A stretch of 39,569 nucleotides of DNA from an uncultured Collinsella sp. (GCA_900548495.1 URKT01000006.1:1-39569); one strand, 5' to 3'. Positions 8,433 to 16,845 are shown, counted from the stretch's first letter. The notes: generated by a model from the sequence alone, not told the origin. Program-made: numbers and translations.

Positions 8433-9374
8433 TTAAGCCTTCAGGCTCAGGCCCATGGACTCAAGCTTGTCCTTCACTTCCTCGATCGACTTAACACCGA
8501 AGTTACGGATGTTGAGCAGATCGTTCTCCGAGAACTCAACGAGCTGACGGACCGAGTGAATGCTGGCGCGCTTAAGGCAGTTGTAGGAACGGACGGAAAG
8601 GTCCAGATCCTCGATCTGCTTGTCCAGCTCGGCGTTGTCGTTGGTGACCTCGGGAGCGAAAATCGAAGCCTCCTCCTCGACCTCGGGGGTCTCGGCAAGG
8701 TTCATAAAGGCGGCCATATGCTGGTTGATGATATTGGCAGCCTGGACCACGGCGTCGCGCGGGGCGATGGAGCCGTTGGTCTCGATCTCGAGGACAAGGC
8801 GGTCGTAGTCGGTGTGCTGACCGACACGGCAAGCCTCAACGAGCTTGGCGCAACGGGAAACCGGCGAGTACAGCGAGTCGACGTGGATCACACCGATGGG
8901 ATCGTTGTCGCGCTTGTTGGCCTCGCCAGAAACATAGCCGCGGCCATAGCCGATGCGCATGCTCATGGTGAGATGGCCACCCTCGGTGAGCGTAGCGATG
9001 TGCTGCTCGGGGTTGACCAGCTCAAACTCGGACGGAATAAAGAAGTCCGCACCGGTGACCTCGCAGGGGCCGTCAACCGAGATGGTGGCGGTCGCCTCGT
9101 CGGTCGTGCCGAGAGCCCTGAAGACAAGACCCTTGACATTCAGGACGATGTCGGTGACATCCTCGACCATGTTAGGGATGGTCATGAACTCGTGCTGCGC
9201 ACCATCGATCTGAATAGCCTCGACGGCGGCACCCTCGAGCGAGGACAGAAGAACGCGACGAAGGGAGTTACCCAGCGTATCGCCGTAACCACGCTCGAGC
9301 GGCTCGACGGAGACACGAGCAGACGTCTCGTTGATCTCTTCGACCTGAACCTGAGGCCTAATGAATTCTGACAT
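8433..9374 (-). CDS. rpoA: RNA polymerase alpha subunit
   Basis: The alpha subunit nucleates RNA polymerase assembly and contacts UP elements and activators. The 313-aa protein has the N-terminal dimerisation domain (FVVEPLERGYGDTLGNSLRRVLL-like: VEPLERGYGDTLGNSLRR) and a C-terminal domain with DLDLSVRSYNCLKRASIHS and LLNIRNFGVKSIEEVKDKL. The two are joined by an acidic linker (ETPEVEEEASIFAPE). It sits between rpsD and rplQ as in most bacteria. The start ATG follows GGAGGTAA. Confidence 0.98.
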   Translation of the reverse strand: MSEFIRPQVQVEEINETSARVSVEPLERGYGDTLGNSLRRVLLSSLEGAAVEAIQIDGAQHEFMTIPNMVEDVTDIVLNVKGLVFRALGTTDEATATISVDGPCEVTGADFFIPSEFELVNPEQHIATLTEGGHLTMSMRIGYGRGYVSGEANKRDNDPIGVIHVDSLYSPVSRCAKLVEACRVGQHTDYDRLVLEIETNGSIAPRDAVVQAANIINQHMAAFMNLAETPEVEEEASIFAPEVTNDNAELDKQIEDLDLSVRSYNCLKRASIHSVRQLVEFSENDLLNIRNFGVKSIEEVKDKLESMGLSLKA

Positions 9375-9406
9375 GTATTACCTCCAGCCTCAGCAGCCCG
9401 GATGGA

Positions 9407-10003
9407 CTACTTAGAGTAGAGCTCGACGATGAGCTGCTCGTTGATATCACCGCTGATCTGCTCACGCGTCGGCAGAGCGAGCACGTTACCAGACAGCTTC
9501 TCGATATCGACCTCGAGCCAGCCAGGGACCTCAAAGCGCTCGGAGGAAATCAGGGCCTCCTTGATGGGGAGGAGGTCACGGAACTTCTCGCCAACAGCGA
9601 CGACGTCGCCGGCCTTGACGCGGTAGGACGGGATGTCCACGCGCTTGCCGTTCACGGTGAAGTGACCGTGACGGACGGACTGACGAGCCTCTTTGCGGGT
9701 GCGGGCGAAGCCAAGACGGAAGACGACGTTGTCGAGGCGAGACTCAAGGATGATCATGAGGTTCTCACCGGTGACGCCGTTCATCTTACGGGCCTTGTTG
9801 AAGTAGCCGTGGAACTGCTTCTCCAGAACGCCATAAATAAACTTGACCTTCTGCTTCTCGCGCAGCTGCATGCCGTACTCAGATTCCTTGCGACGGCGCT
9901 TGGGCTGACGGATAGATTCCTTCTTGCTGCTGTAACCGAGCTCAGCGGGATCGATCCCGAGCTGACGGCAGCGCTTAAGAACAGGAGTCCTGTCGATTGC
10001 CAT
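9407..10003 (-). CDS. rpsD: 30S ribosomal protein S4
   Basis: A primary 16S rRNA-binding protein that starts assembly of the 30S body; in several bacteria it also represses its own operon. The 198-aa product has the S4 RNA-binding domain SRLDNVVFRLGFARTRKEARQSVRHGHFTVNGK and the family C-terminus. It lies between rpsK and rpoA. The Zn-binding cysteines seen in some S4 paralogues are absent. Confidence 0.98.
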   Translation of the reverse strand: MAIDRTPVLKRCRQLGIDPAELGYSSKKESIRQPKRRRKESEYGMQLREKQKVKFIYGVLEKQFHGYFNKARKMNGVTGENLMIILESRLDNVVFRLGFARTRKEARQSVRHGHFTVNGKRVDIPSYRVKAGDVVAVGEKFRDLLPIKEALISSERFEVPGWLEVDIEKLSGNVLALPTREQISGDINEQLIVELYSK

Positions 10004-10022
10004 ATTGATACGATCCTTTCAG

Positions 10023-10427
10023 TTACACGCGGCGACGCTTCTTGGGGCGGCAGCCGTTGTGCGGAATGGGGGTCTTGTCCTGGATGCTCGAGACCTCGAG
10101 GCCAGCAGCCTGGAGGGAGCGGATGGCGGTCTCACGACCGGAGCCGGGGCCCTTGACGAAGACGGAAACCTTCTTCATACCGTGCTCCATGGCCTGCTTG
10201 GCAGCAGCCTCGGCAGCCATCTGGGCAGCGAACGGCGTGGACTTACGGGAGCCCTTGAAGCCCACCTGGCCAGCCGACTTCCAGGAAATGACATTGCCCT
10301 GGGGATCGGTGATCGAAACGATCGTGTTGTTGAACGTAGAACGAATGTGAGCCTGGCCCACGGAAATGTTCTTACGGTCCGCGCGCTTCAGACGGGCAGC
10401 GCGAACGTTCTTCTTAGCAGTAGCCAT
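10023..10427 (-). CDS. rpsK: 30S ribosomal protein S11
   Basis: A platform protein of the small subunit that contacts the mRNA exit region. The 134-aa product carries GQAHIRSTFNNTIVSITDPQGNVISW, the Ala-rich AAEAAAKQAMEHG helix and the basic C-terminus PHNGCRPKKRRRV. It is tightly packed after rpsM (14 nt) and before rpsD (19 nt) in the alpha-operon order. Confidence 0.98.
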   Translation of the reverse strand: MATAKKNVRAARLKRADRKNISVGQAHIRSTFNNTIVSITDPQGNVISWKSAGQVGFKGSRKSTPFAAQMAAEAAAKQAMEHGMKKVSVFVKGPGSGRETAIRSLQAAGLEVSSIQDKTPIPHNGCRPKKRRRV

Positions 10428-10441
10428 CTATCTAGCGCTCC

Positions 10442-10816
10442 TTATTTCTTCTTCTTAGCACCGATCTGACGCTTCGGGCCCTTGCGGGTACGAGCGTTAG
10501 TGTGGGTGCGCTGGCCGCGGACCGGGAGGCCCTTGCGGTGACGAAGGCCGCGGTTGCAGCCGATGTCCATAAGGCGCTTGACGTTCTGGTTGCGCTCACG
10601 GCGGAGGTCGCCCTCAACCATGATCTGGTTCTTATCGATATAATCGCGGATGGCGTTAACCTCATCCTCGGTGAGGTCCTTAACGCGCGTATCCACGTTA
10701 ACGTTGCACTCGACGCAAATCTTCGTCGCAGTGGTGCGGCCGATGCCGTAAATGTAGGTCAGACCGATCTCAACGCGCTTCTCACGCGGGAGGTCGACAC
10801 CATTAATACGGGCCAA
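10442..10816 (-). CDS. rpsM: 30S ribosomal protein S13
   Basis: A head protein of the small subunit that contacts the P-site tRNA and forms intersubunit bridges with L5. The 124-aa product starts MARINGVDLPREKRVEIGLTYIYGIGR and ends with the basic tail GPKRQIGAKKKK. It follows rpmJ by 14 nt. Confidence 0.98.
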   Translation of the reverse strand: MARINGVDLPREKRVEIGLTYIYGIGRTTATKICVECNVNVDTRVKDLTEDEVNAIRDYIDKNQIMVEGDLRRERNQNVKRLMDIGCNRGLRHRKGLPVRGQRTHTNARTRKGPKRQIGAKKKK

Positions 10817-10830
10817 CGTAGTCTCCTCTC

Positions 10831-10944
10831 TTAACCCTGACGCTGCTTATGACGGGGGTTCTCGCAAATGACGAGGACCTTGCCATGGCGCCTAATGATT
10901 TTGCACTTATCGCACATCTTCTTGACCGAAGGACGTACCTTCAT
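10831..10944 (-). CDS. rpmJ: 50S ribosomal protein L36
   Basis: A 37-aa protein, translated by hand from the minus strand: it begins MKVRPSVKKMCDKCKI and ends ENPRHKQRQG. The zinc-ribbon residues C11, C14, C27 and H33 are present, so this is the zinc-binding (C+) form. It lies between infA and rpsM in the usual order. The ATG at 10944 is preceded by GAAAGGAAGAACG. Confidence 0.96.
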   Translation of the reverse strand: MKVRPSVKKMCDKCKIIRRHGKVLVICENPRHKQRQG

Positions 10945-10993
10945 CGTTCTTCCTTTCGGTAGCGCTCAAACTACTTCCCTACTATCTACTCGC

Positions 10994-11070
10994 CCAGCCG
11001 CAGGCGTTTAAAACTATGGCTGGTCTTCACACACAATCCGACCGTAGGTTGAGCTAAGCCTGCAGTCGGA
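10994..11070 (-). other. Two hairpins in the infA-rpmJ intergenic region
   Basis: CCAGCC/GGCTGG (10994-11023) and a longer imperfect 12-bp stem, TCCGACCGTAGG/CCTGCAGTCGGA (11037-11070), lie in the 150-nt gap between infA and rpmJ. The gap is long for this operon. The structures may be processing or attenuation sites; no U tract follows, so full termination is unlikely. Confidence 0.4.
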
Positions 11071-11094
11071 AATGGAGTGCGTGTATGCGTGCCG

Positions 11095-11313
11095 CTATTT
11101 GTAGCGATAGGTGATGCGGCCGCGGGTCAGGTCGTACGGGGAAAGCTCCACGACAACCCTGTCACCGGGGAGAATACGGATGTAATTCATTCGGATCTTG
11201 CCAGAAATGTTGCACAGAACCGAATGACCGTTCTCGAGCTCGACCTTAAACATGGCGTTGGGCAACGGTTCCTTTACCGTACCCTCGAGCTCAATTGCGT
11301 CTTCCTTCTTCAC
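11095..11313 (-). CDS. infA: Translation initiation factor IF-1
   Basis: A small S1/OB-fold protein that binds the A site of the 30S subunit during initiation. EGTVKEPLPNAMFKVELENG, GKIRMNYIRILPGDRV and the C-terminus SPYDLTRGRITYRYK are diagnostic. A GTG start at 11313 gives 72 aa, the usual length, and sits well after GAAAGA. A TTG two codons upstream would give 74 aa. It follows map across a large palindrome. Confidence 0.96.
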   Translation of the reverse strand: MKKEDAIELEGTVKEPLPNAMFKVELENGHSVLCNISGKIRMNYIRILPGDRVVVELSPYDLTRGRITYRYK

Positions 11314-11424
11314 AAGCAATCATCTTTCTCTAGAAAACGACAGCGATTGAGTATTCTACAACACGTATGCACGCATCGTAATAACTTCGTAATGGCTCCA
11401 CAACTAAATGGAACTTGTTACATT

Positions 11425-11555
11425 TGAAATGTAAAACAAAGCCGTTCCCTGATGCCCAAGATCGCCTTGAAATGAGAAGGCATAGACCTTGGGGTCATGC
11501 CTTCGAAATTGAAAGGCGAGGTTGGGCATCAGGGGGCGGCGACTTTTACATTTCA
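11425..11555. repeat. 131-nt nested imperfect palindrome between map and infA
   Basis: Concentric inverted repeats: outer TGAAATGTAAAA/TTTTACATTTCA (11425-11436, 11544-11555), GCCG/CGGC, CCCTGATGCCCAA/TTGGGCATCAGGG, CGCCTT/AAGGCG, GAAGGCAT/ATGCCTTC and inner GACC-TTGG-GGTC. The whole unit folds into one rod-like hairpin. Its edge overlaps the last ten bases of map, including the TAA stop. It resembles a MITE or REP-type insertion, or a structured operon-internal RNA. Confidence 0.8.
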
Positions 11556-12334
11556 CCGCCTTGCAAGGAACACCAAGCACCTTGGGCATCCGTGGTGAGA
11601 ATCACCGGACCGTCATTGGTAATGGCGACGGTGTTCTCGTAGTGCGCGGCGGGCAGGTGATCGTTGGTCGTGACGATCCAACCGTCGGAGCCCGTGCTCA
11701 CATGGTTGGAACCCATCGTAACCATCGGCTCGATGGCAATGACCATGCCGGCCTGGAGGCGAACGCCCCTCCCCTTCTTTCCATAGTTAGGAACATTGGG
11801 GTCCTCGTGCATCACGCGGCCAATGCCATGGCCCACATAATCACGAAGCACGCCGTAACCGTGAGACTCGGCGAGGGACTGAACGGCATAACCGACGTCC
11901 CCGATATGGTTACCGGGAACAGCCTGCTCGATGGCAGCCTTAAGGCAATCACGCGTGACCTCGCACAAAGCCTTGGCTTCGGGCGTGGGGGTGCCGACGA
12001 AAAACGTCCAAGCGTTATCGCCGACCCAACCGTCGACAACGGCTCCCGTATCGATGGAGATGATATCGCCATCGCGCAGGATCATGTCGGGGTTGGGAAT
12101 ACCGTGGACCACGGCATCGTTGATCGATGCGCAAATGGTCCCCGGGAACCCGCCATAACCCTTAAAGGCCGGGGTGCCGCCATGCATGCGGATAATCTGC
12201 TCCGCGAGCTGATCGAGCTCAAAAGTCGAAACGCCGGGGCGCACCATGGCACCAACGTGGCGGAGCGCCATCTTAGATAGCGCTCCTGCCTTCTTCATCT
12301 GCTCGATTTGCGTTGCAGACTTAATCTTGATCAT
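11546..12334 (-). CDS. map: Methionine aminopeptidase, type I
   Basis: Removes the initiator methionine from nascent proteins using two divalent metal ions. The 262-aa product shows the ligands in order: Asp in IDTGAVVDGWVGDNAW, His in YVGHGIG, Glu in AIEPMVT and the final Glu in HYENTVAIT. The last ~14 residues (DAQGAWCSLQGGEM) extend past the usual end and are partly encoded by the edge of the 131-nt palindrome, so the C-terminus was probably rewritten by that insertion. The start overlaps the adk stop by 4 nt (ATGA), implying translational coupling. Confidence 0.96.
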   Translation of the reverse strand: MIKIKSATQIEQMKKAGALSKMALRHVGAMVRPGVSTFELDQLAEQIIRMHGGTPAFKGYGGFPGTICASINDAVVHGIPNPDMILRDGDIISIDTGAVVDGWVGDNAWTFFVGTPTPEAKALCEVTRDCLKAAIEQAVPGNHIGDVGYAVQSLAESHGYGVLRDYVGHGIGRVMHEDPNVPNYGKKGRGVRLQAGMVIAIEPMVTMGSNHVSTGSDGWIVTTNDHLPAAHYENTVAITNDGPVILTTDAQGAWCSLQGGEM

Positions 12335-12957
12335 AGACCGAGAGCCTCTTTGACATCCCCGTACACGGTCTCGCGAGCCTGGTCACCGTTGACCGACTTG
12401 AGCAGACCCTGGCCACGATAGTAGTCGACGAGCGGGCTCGTGGACTTCTCGTAGACGTCGAGACGGTTCTTAATGGTCTCGGGCTTGTCGTCGTCGCGCT
12501 GATACATCTCGCCACCACACTTGGGGCAGGTAGCATCGGCAGCGGTGCCGGTGTAACCGCAGGCGCGGCAGGTGCGACGCGAAGACAGACGGTCGATGAT
12601 GACCTCGGGGGCCACGTCGACCAGAAGGGCGCAGTCGATCTCGCGACCCATGGCGGAGAGCTCGGAATCGAGCGTCACAGCCTGGGCGGTGTTGCGCGGG
12701 AAGCCGTCGAGGATGAAGCCCTGCTGGGCGTCATCGGCGGCAAGGCGCTCCTTGACAAGGTCGATCACGAGCTGGTCGGGAACGAGCTCGCCAGCGTCCA
12801 TGTACTTCTTAGCCTGAATACCACGCTCGGTGCCACTCTTGACGGCAGCACGCAGCAGGTCGCCCGTGGAAATATGGGCGACGCCAAACTCGGCGACGAG
12901 CTCCTGTGCGACGGTGCCCTTACCGGCACCCGGAGCTCCGAGCAATACGAGGTTCAT
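12331..12957 (-). CDS. adk: Adenylate kinase
   Basis: Interconverts ATP + AMP and 2 ADP. The 208-aa product begins MNLVLLGAPGAGKGT (P-loop), with HISTGDLLR and the AMP-binding GFPRN. Its long LID domain carries a four-cysteine zinc site, CRACGYTGTAADATCPKCGG, typical of Gram-positive-type long adenylate kinases. The ATG at 12957 lies after AGGAGGATTGCTC; a TTG two codons upstream is less likely. Between secY and map, the standard order. Confidence 0.97.
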   Translation of the reverse strand: MNLVLLGAPGAGKGTVAQELVAEFGVAHISTGDLLRAAVKSGTERGIQAKKYMDAGELVPDQLVIDLVKERLAADDAQQGFILDGFPRNTAQAVTLDSELSAMGREIDCALLVDVAPEVIIDRLSSRRTCRACGYTGTAADATCPKCGGEMYQRDDDKPETIKNRLDVYEKSTSPLVDYYRGQGLLKSVNGDQARETVYGDVKEALGL

Positions 12958-12975
12958 GAGCAATCCTCCTCTAGC

Positions 12976-14262
12976 CTATTTAAAGAATCCATCGTAATCA
13001 TACATCTTGATCTGGCCTTCGAGCTTATCGACCGTGTCGAGCACGACGCCGACCATGATGAGGATGGACGTGCCGCCAAATGCCTGAATCAGATGGTTAC
13101 CCGTGAAGGAGAAGATGATCGAAGGCACGATGGCGATGAGCGCCAAAAAGACAGCGCTGGGAAGCGTGATCTTGTTGAGCGCGTTCTTGATGTAGGCCGC
13201 GGTAGCCCTACCCGGACGGACGCCCGGAATAAAGCCGCCCTGCTTCTTAAGGTTATCGGCCGTGTCATCGGGGTTGAACACCATGGAGGTGTAGAAGTAC
13301 GCGAAGAACACGATGAGGACAACGTTAAGCACCCAGTTGAGCCAACCGGTCGAAAGCGCGGAGGCAACTGCCTGAATCCAGCCGATGCCGGGGAAGAACA
13401 CGGCAATCTGAGCCGGGAAGTACAGCAGCGCCGAAGCGAAGATGATCGGCACGACACCCGCGGTGTTGACCTTGATGGGCAGGTAGGTGGTCTGGCCACC
13501 CATCATGCGACGGCCCACGACGCGCTTAGCGTAGGAGACCGGGATGCGGCGCTGGCCGCGCTCAAGGAAAACAATCAGCGGGATAACCAGCAGGATGATG
13601 GCGCAGATGATCACCATGGTGATGATGCCACCGGCATTGCCCTCGGTGCTGGAGAAGATAGCCTGCGGCAGACCGGCCATGATGTTCGCGAAGATGATCA
13701 GCGACATGCCATTGCCGATACCGCGCTGGGTGATGAGCTCACCAATCCACATGATCAGCATGGCGCCCGCGGTGAGCGTACCGACGATCATGAGGTCGAA
13801 GATGATCTCGGGAGCGCCGGCGCCATTGAAGCTGATGCCGAAGCTCTTAAAGAGGAAGAGGTAACCCACGGAGTTGAGGATTGCCAGAGCAAGGGTGAGG
13901 TAACGCGAATACTGCGTAATCTTGGTCTGACCGACCTCGCCCTCGCGGGCAAGCTCATGCAGGGAAGGCACGACGGCCTGGAGCATCTGGAGGATGATCG
14001 AGCTGGTGATGTAAGGCATGATGCCCAACGAAAACACCGACACATAGCTCAACGCGCCGCCAGAGAAAAGATTCAGGAGGGCCATAGCACCTGCGGCGAC
14101 CGAATTGTTATCGGTCGAGAAAAGGCCCAGCATCCCCTGGAAGGGAATGCCGGGCACAGGAACGTGCGCACCAATGCGGTACACGACGAGCATAGCTATG
14201 GTAAAAAGAATCTTTTCGCGCAATTCTTTGATGCGGAAAGCATTCTTAAGACCATTTAGCAC
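12976..14262 (-). CDS. secY: Preprotein translocase subunit SecY
   Basis: The channel-forming membrane subunit of the Sec translocon. The 428-aa product has ten predicted hydrophobic segments. Recognisable regions are RIGAHVPVPGI near the N-terminus, the plug-proximal segment with IMPYITSSIILQML, and the cytoplasmic loop ERGQRRIPVSYAKR. It starts with GTG at 14262 inside the last codons of rplO (7-nt overlap), so it is translationally coupled to L15. Between rplO and adk, as usual. Confidence 0.97.
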   Translation of the reverse strand: MLNGLKNAFRIKELREKILFTIAMLVVYRIGAHVPVPGIPFQGMLGLFSTDNNSVAAGAMALLNLFSGGALSYVSVFSLGIMPYITSSIILQMLQAVVPSLHELAREGEVGQTKITQYSRYLTLALAILNSVGYLFLFKSFGISFNGAGAPEIIFDLMIVGTLTAGAMLIMWIGELITQRGIGNGMSLIIFANIMAGLPQAIFSSTEGNAGGIITMVIICAIILLVIPLIVFLERGQRRIPVSYAKRVVGRRMMGGQTTYLPIKVNTAGVVPIIFASALLYFPAQIAVFFPGIGWIQAVASALSTGWLNWVLNVVLIVFFAYFYTSMVFNPDDTADNLKKQGGFIPGVRPGRATAAYIKNALNKITLPSAVFLALIAIVPSIIFSFTGNHLIQAFGGTSILIMVGVVLDTVDKLEGQIKMYDYDGFFK

Positions 14263-14705
14263 GGCAGCTCGACCTTTCCGCCGGCGGCCTCGATCTTGGC
14301 CTGCGCAGAAGCGCTGACCTTGTCGACCTTGACCGTGAACTTCTTGGTGAGCTCACCATTGCCGAGCACCTTGACGGGCTCGAACTCGCTCTTGGTGATG
14401 CGAGCGGCCTTAAGAGCGGCACCGTCGATCACAGCGCCGTCCTCGAACTTGCGCTCGAGACGCTCAACGTTAACAGCGGTGTACTCGATACGACGGGGGT
14501 TACGGAAGCCCGGAAGCTTGGGCAGGCGCATAGCCAGCGGAGTCTGGCCACCCTCGAAGCCGGCACCCTTGGTGCCACCAGAGCGGGAACCCTGGCCCTT
14601 CTGACCGCGGCCAGAAGTGGTGCCGTGACCCGAAGAATTGCCACGGCCGACGCGCTTGCGGTTCTTGGTGGAACCGGGCGCGGGAGTAAGATCGTGAAGC
14701 TGCAT
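14256..14705 (-). CDS. rplO: 50S ribosomal protein L15
   Basis: A late-assembly protein of the large subunit. The 149-aa product has the Gly/Arg/Ser-rich N-terminus (RKRVGRGNSSGHGTTSGRGQKG) and the core GGQTPLAMRLPKLPGFRNP. Its end overlaps the start of secY. It follows rpmD by 3 nt. Confidence 0.97.
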   Translation of the reverse strand: MQLHDLTPAPGSTKNRKRVGRGNSSGHGTTSGRGQKGQGSRSGGTKGAGFEGGQTPLAMRLPKLPGFRNPRRIEYTAVNVERLERKFEDGAVIDGAALKAARITKSEFEPVKVLGNGELTKKFTVKVDKVSASAQAKIEAAGGKVELPC

Positions 14706-14708
14706 TTG

Positions 14709-14891
14709 CTACTCCTCTACAATCTCGACAAGGTGCTTGACCTTGAAGATCATGCCGCGGACGGACTCGTTGTCAGCAATCTCGCGAACCTCGCGGATCC
14801 TGTGGAGACCGAGGGCACGGACAGTACGGACCTGGTCCTGCTTGCAACCGTTGGTGCTGCGGACCTGCTTGATCTTGATGGTGTCAGCCAT
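14709..14891 (-). CDS. rpmD: 50S ribosomal protein L30
   Basis: A 60-aa bacterial-type L30: MADTIKIKQVRSTNGCKQDQ and the central LGLHRIREVREIADNESVRGMI. It lies 2 nt after rpsE and 3 nt before rplO, as in standard spc operons. Confidence 0.97.
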   Translation of the reverse strand: MADTIKIKQVRSTNGCKQDQVRTVRALGLHRIREVREIADNESVRGMIFKVKHLVEIVEE

Positions 14892-14893
14892 GC

Positions 14894-15418
14894 TTAGTTC
14901 TCCTTACCGACGAACATCTCGGAGACCGTCAGGCCACGGCGAGCCGCGACGTCCTCAGGGCTGGAGAGCTCCTTGAGGCCCTCGACGGCAGCCTTGATGA
15001 TGTTGAGGCCGTTGTCGGTACCGAGGGACTTGGACAGGACGTTCTTGATGCCAGCAAGCTCAAAGAGGGGACGCACAGCGCCGCCGGCGATAACGCCGGT
15101 ACCCTCGACAGCGGGCTTGATGATGATGCGGCCGGCACCAAAGTGGCCGAGAACCTCGTGCGGGATGGTGCCCTGCTCGGTCACCGGCACGTGGAACATG
15201 TTCTTCTTGGCATCGAGAGATGCCTTGGAGATGGCCATGGGCACCTCAGCGGACTTGCCCATGCCAACGCCGACGTTGCCCTTGCCGTCGCCAACGACGA
15301 CGAGAGCGACGAGGCTCATGCGACGACCACCCTTGACGGTCTTCGACACGCGGTTGATGTAAACGACGCGCTCCTCGAACTCGGAGGCCTCGCGCTGCTG
15401 CTTCTGATTACGAGCCAT
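14894..15418 (-). CDS. rpsE: 30S ribosomal protein S5
   Basis: A small-subunit protein involved in decoding fidelity and mRNA unwinding at the entry channel. The 174-aa product has the double-stranded RNA-binding-like N-domain (ERVVYINRVSKTVKGGRRMSL, VVVGDGKGNVGVGMGKSAEVP). The C-domain has GAGRIIIKPAVEGTGVIAGG and KSLGTDNGLNIIKA. It follows rplR by 14 nt. Confidence 0.98.
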   Translation of the reverse strand: MARNQKQQREASEFEERVVYINRVSKTVKGGRRMSLVALVVVGDGKGNVGVGMGKSAEVPMAISKASLDAKKNMFHVPVTEQGTIPHEVLGHFGAGRIIIKPAVEGTGVIAGGAVRPLFELAGIKNVLSKSLGTDNGLNIIKAAVEGLKELSSPEDVAARRGLTVSEMFVGKEN

Positions 15419-15432
15419 GTGCTACATACCTC

Positions 15433-15801
15433 CTAGAACTCGAGACCGGCGGCACGAGCACCGTCGGCGAGGGCCTTGACGCGGCCATGGTAGATACGGC
15501 CACCACGATCGAAGGCGACCTTGGTGATGCCGGCCTCGATGGCGCGCTTGCCAACGAGCTGACCGACCTTCTCCGCAGCCTCCTTGTTCGAGGTGTGGGT
15601 GCCCTTGAACTCGGCCTCGAGGGTCGAGGCAGAGACGAGCGTCAGGCTGGAGCCCTTGCTGTCGTCGATGATCTGGGCATAGATGTTGGCGTTAGTACGG
15701 GTCACGCGAAGACGCGGACGCTCGGCGGTACCCGAGACCTTGCCGCGAACACGACGCTGACGACGCTTGAGGCCTTCCAGCTTCGCCTTATGCTTGTTCA
15801 T
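15433..15801 (-). CDS. rplR: 50S ribosomal protein L18
   Basis: A 5S rRNA-binding protein of the central protuberance. The 122-aa product shows RRQRRVRGKVSGTAERPRLRV, IYAQIIDDSKGSSLTLVSAST and the C-terminus FDRGGRIYHGRVKALADGARAAGLEF. It is separated from rplF by a 75-nt gap containing a hairpin. Confidence 0.98.
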   Translation of the reverse strand: MNKHKAKLEGLKRRQRRVRGKVSGTAERPRLRVTRTNANIYAQIIDDSKGSSLTLVSASTLEAEFKGTHTSNKEAAEKVGQLVGKRAIEAGITKVAFDRGGRIYHGRVKALADGARAAGLEF

Positions 15802-15829
15802 ACGTAAACTCCTAAAAAGGTTGATCTTG

Positions 15830-15851
15830 CCAGCACCTGACGGGGTGCTGG
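15830..15851 (-). other. Hairpin between rplF and rplR
   Basis: CCAGCACC/GGTGCTGG with a 6-nt loop. It is an 8-bp GC-rich stem in the 75-nt gap between the rplF stop and the rplR start. The run of T comes 17 nt later, next to the rplR ribosome binding site, so it is more likely a processing or stability element than a terminator. Confidence 0.45.
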
Positions 15852-15876
15852 TCTTATGCGAGTGAGTCGGTTACGA

Positions 15877-16413
15877 CTACTTGGCGGCCTTACCCAGCTT
15901 GCGGCGGATGTGCTCGCCAACATAGTGGATACCCTTGCCCTTGTAAGGCTCGGGAGGACGATGGCCGCGGATCTCAGCGGCGATCTGACCGACCTGCTGC
16001 TTGTTGATACCCTTGACGTTCACGTGGGTGTTGTCGGGAACCTCGAAGGTAATGCCCTCGGGAGCCTCGACGATCACGGGGTGCGAGAAGCCCAGGGAGA
16101 ACTCGAGGTTCTTACCCTTCTGCTGCACGCGGTAACCGACGCCGGCGAGCTCGAGCTTCTTCTCGAAGCCCTCGGAAACGCCGACAACCATGTTGTGGAT
16201 GAGGGCGCGGGTGAGGCCGTGGCGGGCACGGGTCTCACGCTCGTCGTCGGGACGGGAAACGGTGAGGACGTTGTCCTCGACGTTGATAGCGAGCTTCTCA
16301 AAGACATCGAGCTCGAGCTGGCCCTTGGGGCCCTTGACGACAACGTTGTTGCCGTTGACTGCCACTTCGACTCCGGCGGGAATCTGGACAGGCTTATTAC
16401 CGATACGAGACAC
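15877..16413 (-). CDS. rplF: 50S ribosomal protein L6
   Basis: Binds near the sarcin-ricin loop of 23S rRNA. The 178-aa product begins MSRIGNKPVQIPAGVEV and has two L6 repeats, with the signature PEPYKGKGIHYVGE near the C-terminus. It lies 33 nt after rpsH. Confidence 0.98.
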   Translation of the reverse strand: MSRIGNKPVQIPAGVEVAVNGNNVVVKGPKGQLELDVFEKLAINVEDNVLTVSRPDDERETRARHGLTRALIHNMVVGVSEGFEKKLELAGVGYRVQQKGKNLEFSLGFSHPVIVEAPEGITFEVPDNTHVNVKGINKQQVGQIAAEIRGHRPPEPYKGKGIHYVGEHIRRKLGKAAK

Positions 16414-16446
16414 GGTGATCTCCTTTCCTTCTACCTACCGAGCGAA

Positions 16447-16845
16447 TTACCAGACGTAAGCGATGATCTCGCCGCCGACGTTGTGCTTGCGAGCATCGCG
16501 GTCGGTCATGACGCCATGGCTGGTGGAAATAATGGCGGTACCAAGGCCACCGCGGACGCGGGGCATGTCGGCAACGCCGGTGTACTTACGCAGGCCCGGC
16601 TTGGAAATGCGGCGGATGCCGTTGATGACCTTAGCCTTCTTGGGACCATACTTAAGCGTGATGTGCAGAGTCTTCTGGGGAACGGTGTCCTCGACATCGT
16701 AGCCCTCGATGTAGCCCTCCTCGTGCAGAACACGAGCGATCTCGACGAGCTTCTTGCTGCTCGGCATGGAGACCGTGGCCTTGTTCACAGAGTTAGCGTT
16801 ACGGATGCGCGTAAGCATATCTGCGATCGGGTCTGTAAGGTTCAT
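16447..16845 (-). CDS. rpsH: 30S ribosomal protein S8
   Basis: A central-domain 16S rRNA-binding protein and, in E. coli, the translational repressor of the spc operon. The 132-aa product begins MNLTDPIADMLTRIRNA and ends STSHGVMTDRDARKHNVGGEIIAYVW. It follows rpsN after about 120 nt. An E. coli-like S8 target at rplE was not recognised by eye. Confidence 0.98.
   Translation of the reverse strand: MNLTDPIADMLTRIRNANSVNKATVSMPSSKKLVEIARVLHEEGYIEGYDVEDTVPQKTLHITLKYGPKKAKVINGIRRISKPGLRKYTGVADMPRVRGGLGTAIISTSHGVMTDRDARKHNVGGEIIAYVW

Noticed and set aside
7920..9371. Long plus-strand open frame (483 codons) opposite rplQ and rpoA
   Set aside because: Antisense shadow of two certain genes; G/C-rich codon bias leaves the opposite frame open. 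Similar long shadows occur opposite secY (12874-14259), ygeZ (20887-22374) and ygeY (24309-25832).
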